Assembly: GCF_000710915.1 (NCBI RefSeq)
Contig: NZ_BAUA01000200.1
Location: 1 to 39,150 of the forward strand
Origin: Nocardia brasiliensis IFM 10847
GTDB lineage: Bacteria > Actinomycetota > Actinomycetes > Mycobacteriales > Mycobacteriaceae
DNA length: 39,150 bases
Direction of reading: 5' to 3'
Positions within the stretch are counted from its first letter, which is position 1; every line of letters begins with the position of its first letter. Positions 33,288 to 39,150 of this stretch are shown here, in pieces. The position numbers were made by a program, and so were the translations under genes. The notes under the pieces are model-generated. The model ran no database searches. It had not been told where the DNA came from and saw nothing but the letters and a program-made list of their open reading frames with translations.

Positions 33288-34145
33288 TCAGGCGGGGGTG
33301 AGCCGGCCCATCGAATGGATCTCGTTCACGTCGCTACCCGTGATGAAAGACCATGGAGCGGTGAAGAACCCGTTGGCGCCCCAGTTCGAACCCCAGGAGT
33401 TCTCGATCGTCACGCCTTTGGCGTCGTAGCCCACGATGGTGACCTCGTGTCCGCCGAGAATTCGCTCGCTGCGCGACGGATTGTAATTGCTGTTGGCGGC
33501 ATCCAGGCTTTCGAAGCTTTCCCTGACCTCGAAGCCGAACGGCACCGGCAGGCCCGCGGCGATCGCGCTCTTGATGTTCGCGACGATATCGCCCTTGGTG
33601 AGGTCTTTGGCGCCGGACAGCTTGTAGTGCGCGGCATTCGCGCGCTCGGCCGCGTCGGGCTGGGTCGTATAGTCGAAATCGCCCTGCCAATAGTCGGATT
33701 TGGTGTCTATGCCCTGTTGCTGCTCCAGCGGCAACGCGACACCGGCGTAGGTGCCTTCGTCATCGCCCTTCGCGATCTGCGAATAGATGAACATCGGCGC
33801 CATCGGGCTGCCGGCGATCTGCTGTTCGTGCATCAGGATGCCGTACCCGGTGTAACCGGTCGCCCAGGTGACGCACGAGCCGACCGGCCCCTGATCGCCA
33901 GGCGGTAATGCATACTGCCGCAAAGAATACGAGGCGGGCGGCGCTCCGATCGCGCCCACCTGGACCGGCAGGGCCAGGCCCACGGTGGTGTCCCGGCTGA
34001 GGCTGTCGCGGGCAGCGGTCCGATCGAGACCGAACGCGTGATGGGCGATTTCGGGTTTCTCCGGCTCCGCGTGCGCGAGGGCGGGCAGGGCGAGACTGAT
34101 CCCCACTGCGCAGACGACCGCAGTGGATAAGCGCGATTTTTGCAA
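33288..34145 (-). CDS. Secreted papain-like (C1A) cysteine peptidase
   Basis: A 285-residue exported peptidase. The catalytic set of family C1 is intact: Gln85 and Cys91 (GDQGPVGSC), His233 (GGHEVTIVGYD) and Asn249 (ENSWGSNWG). A signal peptide (hydrophobic 8-22) is probably cut after AHA (26), leaving a short propeptide of about 45 residues before the catalytic domain. I choose the TTG at 34145, preceded by GGAGG at 4-nt spacing, because the signal peptide begins there; the frame is open to an ATG at 34253, which would put about 36 non-signal residues in front. Bacterial C1A peptidases are uncommon. A second, unrelated cysteine peptidase gene diverges from it. Confidence 0.85.
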   Translation of the reverse strand: MQKSRLSTAVVCAVGISLALPALAHAEPEKPEIAHHAFGLDRTAARDSLSRDTTVGLALPVQVGAIGAPPASYSLRQYALPPGDQGPVGSCVTWATGYTGYGILMHEQQIAGSPMAPMFIYSQIAKGDDEGTYAGVALPLEQQQGIDTKSDYWQGDFDYTTQPDAAERANAAHYKLSGAKDLTKGDIVANIKSAIAAGLPVPFGFEVRESFESLDAANSNYNPSRSERILGGHEVTIVGYDAKGVTIENSWGSNWGANGFFTAPWSFITGSDVNEIHSMGRLTPA

Positions 34146-34301
34146 GGTTCCTCCAGCCGAATAAATGGACGGGAAGCGTCGAACGGGTAGGGGAGTGCGT
34201 GATCGACCGCTTCCAGATGGAACTAGCAGCGAACTGAACACGGAGTGTTTCACGTCGTTCGCGCGGCGGCAACGTATAACTCACTGTGATTCATTTAAGG
34301 A

Positions 34302-34313
34302 ACCGTTAACGGT
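34302..34313. promoter_or_regulatory. Perfect 12-bp palindrome between the peptidase genes
   Basis: ACCGTTAACGGT sits in the AT-richer middle of the 308-bp gap between the two divergent peptidase genes, next to GTATAAC and TTTAAGG. It may be a shared operator. Nothing else recognisable is in the gap (34146-34453). Confidence 0.35.
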
Positions 34314-34453
34314 AATGTCTCGCAAGTAAATTCAGGCAACTCGCCCAAAATTGCCGCCGCTGCCGGCGAACATATTGCGGCCGGAAATGGGAATGTGTAG
34401 CGTGCCAGTACATTTCCGCCGGGAAGTGGCAGGGGGATTCGGAAGGACGAGCT

Positions 34454-35104
34454 GTGGCATCGAAATGGAAACTGCTGTGCGGTCCGGCCGCTCTGTGCCT
34501 GGCGCTCACGGTGCACGGATCCGCGACCGCCGATCCGGACCGGTCCGAATGGGCCGCGGGACGTTCCTACGGCTTGGTGGTGACGCCCGGCCTGCCGCCG
34601 GTACCGGAACCGCGCTCGGCCGTCTTCGGCGCCCAGACCCTGCCGTATCTGCAGCAGACGCAGACTGCGGCGCAGTGGTGCTGGGCCGCCGACGGCTCGT
34701 CCATCGCGACGTACCTGCACAGGCCGATCAGTCAAAGTCAGTACTGCGCACTGGTGCACGGTGCCGACGCCGCCGGCAGCTGCCCTGATCAGCAGGCCTC
34801 GCTCGAGGAGATCGCGGCCGCGTTCCGGAAGATCGGCTTCGGCGCGGCCGTCGGCGCGCCGCTGTCGATGACGAAGGTGGTCGACGAGATCTCGGCCAAC
34901 CGGCCGATTCTCACCGGTATCGCGTGGGCGGCCGGCGGCGGACACGCCCAGGTCATCTACGGCTTCGACGTGGACGCGGGCACCATTACCTACGGCGATC
35001 CTTGGCCGAGCTCGCGCCGCAGCGTCACCCAGGCCATCGATTCGTATACCCAGAACGCGGATTGGGTGTGGTTCGGCGAGGACTACGGCATCGCGGCCCG
35101 ATGA
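34454..35104 (+). CDS. Secreted papain-like cysteine peptidase (C39/C70 type)
   Basis: A 216-residue exported protein with signal peptide (hydrophobic 8-20, cut after ATA, residue 26). Catalytic residues are Cys76 (QWCWAADGSS), His164 (GGGHAQVIYGF) and Asp182 (TYGDPWP), with Gln74 close to the oxyanion position. The WCWAA/GGHA/DPWP pattern is that of papain-like peptidases of the C39_2/AvrRpt2 (C70) group, quite different from the neighbouring C1A enzyme. GTG at 34454 has GGAAGGA 6 nt upstream. The stop overlaps the next start (ATGA), coupling it to a lipoprotein that may be its partner, substrate or inhibitor. Confidence 0.8.
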   Translation: MASKWKLLCGPAALCLALTVHGSATADPDRSEWAAGRSYGLVVTPGLPPVPEPRSAVFGAQTLPYLQQTQTAAQWCWAADGSSIATYLHRPISQSQYCALVHGADAAGSCPDQQASLEEIAAAFRKIGFGAAVGAPLSMTKVVDEISANRPILTGIAWAAGGGHAQVIYGFDVDAGTITYGDPWPSSRRSVTQAIDSYTQNADWVWFGEDYGIAAR

Positions 35105-35676
35105 ACGGCCGGCGCGTCGCGATCATGATGGCGGCAGGTCTGGTTCTGGCTGGCTGCGCGAATCATGCGGCACCGGCGAAGAATTGGGTGAACGAGCCGG
35201 ACCCGGCGGCGATCGACCGAGCGATCGACGCACCGGCGGCGCAGCGCCTCGCGGGCTCGTTCCTGCGCTCGCAGGACCCCGCCGCAGACGGTGCGACGGT
35301 GCGACTGCAGCGGGTCGGCGCACCGGTCGTGGTGTACGCGACCGACCCGCGCGCCGACCGGGCCGACGATCTCGAACAGGCCGGTATCGAGTCGTATATC
35401 GCTGTGCCGGTGCGGATTCCCGGCCGCGATGCCGACACCGTGCAGCTGGAGCCGCGCCCGCCGTATCGGCCCCGCGCCATGGCGACCGGGGTGGAGGAAA
35501 CGAACCTGCCGCGGCCCGCCGAGGCCCGGCTTCTGCTCGACTATCCGACCCACACGTGGTTCGCGTGGACGCCTAAGAAGGCCACGGTGCTGTCCTCCGG
35601 GGCGCTACCGGGCTTGGTGGGTAGGGAATTCGACGCCGCGGCATTACGCGCCGACTTCGGGCGCAGAGTTCCGTAG
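35101..35676 (+). CDS. Lipoprotein of unknown function, coupled to peptidase
   Basis: A 191-residue lipoprotein: MNGRRVAIMMAAGLVLAGC with lipobox LAGC (Cys19). The mature part is soluble, mixed alpha/beta, with a charged Asp/Arg-rich centre and FAWTPKKATVL near the C-terminus; I recognise no family. The ATG overlaps the peptidase stop by 4 nt, so the two are made together. Such pairs in other systems are enzyme plus inhibitor or anchor; here that is inference only. Confidence 0.7.
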   Translation: MNGRRVAIMMAAGLVLAGCANHAAPAKNWVNEPDPAAIDRAIDAPAAQRLAGSFLRSQDPAADGATVRLQRVGAPVVVYATDPRADRADDLEQAGIESYIAVPVRIPGRDADTVQLEPRPPYRPRAMATGVEETNLPRPAEARLLLDYPTHTWFAWTPKKATVLSSGALPGLVGREFDAAALRADFGRRVP

Positions 35677-35685
35677 CGGCCGCCG

Positions 35686-35701
35686 CCCGCGGGACCGCGG
35701 G
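35686..35701 (+). terminator. Short GC hairpin after the lipoprotein gene
   Basis: CCCGCG (35686-35691) pairs with CGCGGG (35696-35701) around GGAC, 10 nt after the stop at 35676. Short but very GC-rich, so a modest terminator candidate. Confidence 0.4.
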
Positions 35702-35778
35702 GGTGGGTGCCGGGCAATCCCTCAGCAATGAAGCTTGTTCCTGGGACAGTCGTGTCGGAATTCGGTCACCCTTGAGGG

Positions 35779-36099
35779 GTGGAGCGCGAACAGTACCCGA
35801 CGGCCACCTCGGCCGACGCCGTGGCCGCGCGGCAGAGCGCGGCAGCGCACCGGTCCGCCGGGGGGACCTGGTTCGACCGCATAGTGCCGCGGTTGGAGGA
35901 GATGGCGCACGAAGTGTGCGATCAGCAAGCGGCCCAGCAGATCCGCGAGATCAAGCGCCGCCACACCGGCACCCTGTTCCCCGACGACCTCGAGGCGTGT
36001 ACCGGTGCCGACCTCGCGCAGTTGCGGGCCGTGCTCGGCGCGGTCCGCACCGAGCTCGAGGAGGACGAGCCGATCGAGCCGGTCGAGCCGCCCGACTGA
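35779..36099 (+). CDS. Small acidic protein of unknown function
   Basis: A 106-residue protein with no signal or membrane segment. The centre is helical and contains two cysteines (EVCDQQAAQQIREIKRRH and LEACTGADLAQL), and the end is acidic (EEDEPIEPVEPPD). I recognise no family. The GTG start at 35779 follows GAGGGG with almost no spacing, so initiation there is uncertain; a later start would shorten it. Coding reality is supported by the long helical heptad-like pattern and lack of a better frame on either strand. Confidence 0.5.
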   Translation: MEREQYPTATSADAVAARQSAAAHRSAGGTWFDRIVPRLEEMAHEVCDQQAAQQIREIKRRHTGTLFPDDLEACTGADLAQLRAVLGAVRTELEEDEPIEPVEPPD

Positions 36100-36115
36100 C
36101 CGGCCGCCCCAGAGC

Positions 36116-36147
36116 TTGACTCTGACGCAGGGTCAACGCCGCAGGCT
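36116..36147 (+). promoter_or_regulatory. MerR-type promoter/operator of hydrolase-merR operon
   Basis: TTGAC and GTCAA bound a 21-bp inverted repeat (36116-36136) with 8 of 10 positions pairing (inner arms CTG/CAG). Its left arm doubles as a -35 box, and CAGGCT (36142-36147) is a plausible -10 at a stretched 20-bp spacing, the hallmark of MerR-controlled promoters. The downstream operon encodes a MerR protein, so autoregulation is likely. Confidence 0.6.
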
Positions 36148-36154
36148 GGTCGGC

Positions 36155-36916
36155 ATGAACATCGAACACTGGACGGTACCCAACGGCGTAGTCACGCTCT
36201 CCGTGTCGCGCGGTGGTCATGGGCGCCCTCTGGTCCTGTGTCCCGGGCTGCTGACGACCCGGCGCGAACTGGGAGAGTTGATCGCGTTGCTGCGGCAGGA
36301 GTACGACGTGGTGAGCTTCGACCTGCGCGGCCACGGCGCGAGTTCGCCCGGCGCGCGGTACACGTTCGAGGCCTTCCTCGGCGATCTCGTCGCGGTACTG
36401 GCCCACCTGCCGGATCGTGGTCTGGCGTCGCCGGTGCTGGTGGGGTATTCGCTGGGCGCTGACCTGGCCGTGCATTACGCCGCCCGGTACCCCGGTGCCG
36501 TCGCCGAGCTCGTCCTCGTCGACGGGGCGAATCCGCTGCCGGAACCGTTCATCGGACCGGCCGATCTGGCGGAATTCCGTGCCATGGCAGCGGATTCGGT
36601 GTCTGGATCGGTGCTGCTCACCGCCACAGAGGTCTTCGACCTGAACCTCGAGATCGATATGATCCGCGCCGATATTCTCGACCGCTACCGCGCGATCGAC
36701 TGCCCGATCAGCATGATCATGTCGACCACGATCGCGGGCGAGACCGGTGTGCGCCGCGCCGCGCGCCACAATCGGCTGTGGCGGGCCGGGATCGAGCGAC
36801 TCCTGCGCGCCCGGCCGGATATCGCCGTGTCCTGGCTGGACGCGGATCATCGCCTGGTCCGCACCCATCCCGCGGATATCGCCCGGCTCATCCGGAACAC
36901 GGCGGCGACTGGATGA
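36155..36916 (+). CDS. Alpha/beta hydrolase
   Basis: A 253-residue alpha/beta-hydrolase fold enzyme. The nucleophile elbow is GYSLG with Ser99; the oxyanion region is LVLCPGL; the strand-helix SFDLRGHGASS is typical; the catalytic His232 lies in DADHRLV. The acidic triad member is not clear by eye. ATG at 36155 is used; it lies only a few nt from the predicted transcription start, so the message may be nearly leaderless. It is cotranscribed with a MerR regulator 31 nt downstream under a MerR-type promoter, suggesting a hydrolase that removes the small molecule the regulator senses. Confidence 0.8.
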   Translation: MNIEHWTVPNGVVTLSVSRGGHGRPLVLCPGLLTTRRELGELIALLRQEYDVVSFDLRGHGASSPGARYTFEAFLGDLVAVLAHLPDRGLASPVLVGYSLGADLAVHYAARYPGAVAELVLVDGANPLPEPFIGPADLAEFRAMAADSVSGSVLLTATEVFDLNLEIDMIRADILDRYRAIDCPISMIMSTTIAGETGVRRAARHNRLWRAGIERLLRARPDIAVSWLDADHRLVRTHPADIARLIRNTAATG

Positions 36917-36947
36917 CGCGATGCGCCGGGACCGGGAGACTGGTCCG

Positions 36948-37730
36948 ATGCTGACCATCGGCGAACTGGCCGCGCACGCGGGCGTCACGGTGCGCGCGGT
37001 GCGGCACTATCACGCGAAAGGATTGTTGCCGGAACCGGTTCGCGACCAGTCCGGCTATCGGCGCTACGACGCGGCCGCCGTGATCGCGCTGATCAAGATC
37101 CGGACTCTCGCCGAGGCCGGGGTGCCGCTGGCGCGCGTCGCGGAGCTGATGCAGGCCGGTCCCGCGGCGTTCGCCGAAGCCATCGCGCAGGTCGACGCGC
37201 GGTTGCGCGCGGAGATCCGGGAGCGCGAACGGCATCGGCGCCAGATCGCCCGCCTCGTCGCCGGGGACGGTTTGGCGCTGCCCGCCGAGGTGGTCGAGTA
37301 CCTCGACCGATTGCGGGCGCTGGGCGTGGACGAGCGGATCGTCGCGGTCGAACGAGACGGGTGGATTCCGCTGGCGGCGCAGGCGCCGGAGCGAATTGCG
37401 GAGTGGTTGGCGCGCAAGCAGGTACAGCTCGACGCCCCGGAGTTCTTGGACTTCTACCTGACTTTGGGCCGGGCTCTCGACGTGACCGACGACCAGGGCC
37501 TGGTCGAATCGGCCGACGAAATGGCGGGATACCTCGCCCGGATCGCGGATACGCAGGGCCCGGCGCATGTCGACGACCTCGATATCGCGCCCGGCTTGGC
37601 CGAGCTGCTGGACGCCTTCGCCTTCGCGGCCGCGCCGCCTGCGCGGCGGCTGGTCGAATTGCTCCGGGAGCGCGGCTGGACCGGGTGGACCAAGGTCGGC
37701 CGGGTCGATCCGCCCGCTCACCCCGCCTGA
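36948..37730 (+). CDS. MerR-family transcriptional regulator
   Basis: A 260-residue MerR regulator. The N-terminal winged helix (1-70) is canonical: MLTIGELAAHAGVTVRAVRHY, then GLLPEP and SGYRRYDAAAV. A dimerisation helix follows (about 85-120), then a helical effector domain of about 130 residues larger than metal-sensing MerR proteins and without a Cys metal motif, so an organic ligand is likely. ATG at 36948 is chosen (GGGAG 9 nt upstream; MerR proteins start at this point) over an in-frame ATG at 36921. It probably activates the promoter at 36116-36147. Its 3' end overlaps the convergent oxidoreductase gene by 13 nt. Confidence 0.88.
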   Translation: MLTIGELAAHAGVTVRAVRHYHAKGLLPEPVRDQSGYRRYDAAAVIALIKIRTLAEAGVPLARVAELMQAGPAAFAEAIAQVDARLRAEIRERERHRRQIARLVAGDGLALPAEVVEYLDRLRALGVDERIVAVERDGWIPLAAQAPERIAEWLARKQVQLDAPEFLDFYLTLGRALDVTDDQGLVESADEMAGYLARIADTQGPAHVDDLDIAPGLAELLDAFAFAAAPPARRLVELLRERGWTGWTKVGRVDPPAHPA

Positions 37731-38854
37731 CGCCGCAGGCGCGCCGCCAGCCACAGTACGACGCCGTACCCGAAGGCCGCGTCCGCGCCGGAAACCAAAG
37801 CGGCTGTGGGAAAGACGATGGCATGTCGCAAACCCGCGTCGGACAGGGCGCGAATACGGCTCAGAATCTCTGGGGGAGTGCCGATCATGAGCCACTCGTG
37901 CAGTACCTCGTCGGGTACCTCCGCGATCGCCGCCCGCACCTCGGCTCTGGTCAGCTGGTGCGGCATCAGATCGAGGAGCCCGCGGAAGCCCTCGCCGAAC
38001 GGATGTTTCGCGCCGCAGCTCGCCCACACGGCGTCCGGCGCGAGCAAGCCGAGATAGCGAACCGCAGGTGCGCGCAGCAGCCGCCGGAGTCCCGAATGAG
38101 TTCGCGCGGTGAGCATTTGGATCATCTGTGCGGGGACGATCGCGTCCGGGTCGCGGCCGGCGGCCCGGGCGGCGGTGTGCACCAGTCGCAGTCTTCGCTC
38201 GTATTCCGGCGGGGACTGGGTCTCCCACGGATACCAGCCGTCGGCGTATCGTCCGGTCAGCTCGAGCATCCGGGGGCCGTGCGCGCCGATCCAGATCTGT
38301 GGCATCCGGCCCGGCGGCGGCTTCAGATCCATTGGGGCCCGGTCGATTCGGTAGTACTTCCCGGTGAACTCGAGCGGTTCGGCCGAGGTGAGTGCCGCGC
38401 GGATCACCTGCAGTGCCTCCTCGAGGCGGTCGACCGGGCGATTCCAGGTGAACCCGTACGGGTCGAGGTTTTCCCGCTCGCCCGAGCCGATGCCGAGAAT
38501 GGGCGGGGCCTTGGTCATGTGCGCGAGTGTGGCGAACGTCTGTGCCAGCAGTACCGGATGCCGGCGATGCGGGTCCACCACGCCGACGCCCAACTGCACC
38601 CGCCCGGCCCCGGCCGCCAGATGTGCCAGCAGCGGAGCGTAATCGAACTGCTCGTCCGGGCTGGCGATCGTCTTGGCCTGCGGGGTGAAGTCGGTATCCC
38701 AGATGGCGCGCGGGAAGATGCTGATCAGATGATCCGGGGTCAGTACCGAATCGAGCTTGCCCAGCCGGGCCATCCGCACCACGAAGCGCCCGGCGCTCAG
38801 CGGCGGATTGACCCCGGCCATCGTGCCCACTGCGAACGATCGTGCCTTCGACAC
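37718..38854 (-). CDS. Luciferase-like (LLM) F420-dependent-type oxidoreductase
   Basis: A 378-residue bacterial-luciferase-fold oxidoreductase. The pattern LGVGVVDPHRRHPVLLAQTFATL, the GIGSGERENLDPYG loop, the RVDRLEEALQVIR-like helix and the PQIWIGAHGPRMLELTGRYADGW strand fit LLM-class F420-dependent enzymes of mycolata, which transfer hydride to or from small substrates; FMN cannot be ruled out. GTG at 38854 has GAGAGGGGG 5 nt upstream. The C-terminal 30 residues are hydrophobic and basic (GYGVVLWLAARLRRQAG), unusual for the family and possibly a membrane-contact tail. No partner gene suggests the substrate. Confidence 0.82.
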   Translation of the reverse strand: MSKARSFAVGTMAGVNPPLSAGRFVVRMARLGKLDSVLTPDHLISIFPRAIWDTDFTPQAKTIASPDEQFDYAPLLAHLAAGAGRVQLGVGVVDPHRRHPVLLAQTFATLAHMTKAPPILGIGSGERENLDPYGFTWNRPVDRLEEALQVIRAALTSAEPLEFTGKYYRIDRAPMDLKPPPGRMPQIWIGAHGPRMLELTGRYADGWYPWETQSPPEYERRLRLVHTAARAAGRDPDAIVPAQMIQMLTARTHSGLRRLLRAPAVRYLGLLAPDAVWASCGAKHPFGEGFRGLLDLMPHQLTRAEVRAAIAEVPDEVLHEWLMIGTPPEILSRIRALSDAGLRHAIVFPTAALVSGADAAFGYGVVLWLAARLRRQAG

Positions 38855-38900
38855 CGGCGCCCCCTCTCGACCAGCATGCCCGCGCCGAGCATTCCCCCGA

Positions 38901-39150
38901 TTATCCCGACCGGCGTCGGCCCCGTCCCGGGATTGCGCGGGTTACCGAGGTCGTGCAGCCACCCGCGGGGGTGAACGGGTAGGTGAGTTGGGCGAGGTAG
39001 TCGACCGGGTAGTCGGGTTTGGCGGCCATGCCGAGGTGGGTGCTGGTGAAGCGGCGGTCCGGGTCGTAGGAGAAGGTGCGGAACAGGTGGTCCCACAGCA
39101 GGGTGAACAGGCCGAAGTTGACGTCACCGATACCGGCCCACTTCAGATGG
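38901..39150 (-). CDS. C-terminal part of a fatty-acid hydroxylase/sterol desaturase family protein
   Basis: The frame enters from the right edge and ends at the stop 38901-38903, giving 83 C-terminal residues. HLKWAGIGDVNFGLFTLLWD and HLFRTFSYDP match the last conserved block of the FA-hydroxylase superfamily (di-iron membrane enzymes), where a His near the N-side and the NxG..LWD..F pattern recur. The last 25 residues after AQLTYPF are Arg/Gly-rich and not conserved-looking. The N-terminal membrane part and most His-box residues lie beyond the window. Substrate unknown. Confidence 0.75.
   Translation of the reverse strand, partial: HLKWAGIGDVNFGLFTLLWDHLFRTFSYDPDRRFTSTHLGMAAKPDYPVDYLAQLTYPFTPAGGCTTSVTRAIPGRGRRRSG

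Overview
The window is about 39 kb of uniformly GC-rich DNA with dense, translationally coupled operons, GTG/TTG starts and actinobacterial gene families (class IV lanthipeptide synthetase, ROK and MerR regulators, an F420-type luciferase-like oxidoreductase, many secreted lipoproteins). This fits a mycolic-acid actinomycete, most likely Nocardia or a relative; the genus is inference, because no rRNA or marker gene is present. It looks like chromosomal accessory DNA. I see no insertion sequence, tRNA, rRNA or CRISPR array.

Layout. (1) 1-510: no convincing gene; a long stem-loop and a C/A-rich stretch. (2) 511-4540: a TerD-domain gene diverges from a coupled pair of MutS-like ATPases plus a small unknown protein. 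(3) 4503-7619: a TetR gene diverges from an ABC-F ribosome-protection ATPase and a Vat-like acetyltransferase, together a probable streptogramin A-type resistance unit with a possible leader peptide. (4) 7631-11726: a RiPP locus with a radical SAM enzyme diverging from a 43-residue precursor peptide, an intercistronic hairpin and a class IV lanthipeptide synthetase. (5) 11805-13352: a secreted sulfatase. (6) 13373-22776: a ROK regulator diverging from an eight-gene operon with an AraFGH-like sugar importer and all enzymes of a De Ley-Doudoroff route (dehydrogenase, lactonase, galactonate dehydratase, kinase, aldolase). (7) 22947-30715: a surface polysaccharide locus with a BcsB-like protein, a polytopic exosortase-like protein, a XagB-type GT2, a GT-C protein and a convergent GH-like lipoprotein. 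(8) 30818-35676: a PLP enzyme, a secreted protein, two unrelated secreted cysteine peptidases and a lipoprotein. (9) 35779-39150: a small unknown protein, an alpha/beta hydrolase plus MerR regulator with an evident MerR-type operator, a luciferase-like oxidoreductase, and the C-terminal end of a fatty-acid hydroxylase/sterol desaturase family protein running off the right edge.

The most promising new biology is the lanthipeptide locus: its precursor is too small for ordinary gene calling, it has a class IV synthetase, and it is paired with a radical SAM enzyme whose C-terminal auxiliary-cluster region has lost its cysteines. Next are the exosortase-like/BcsB/XagB polysaccharide locus and the TerD plus double-MutS unit. 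All functional statements rest on sequence reading and remembered family features; no database search was run.
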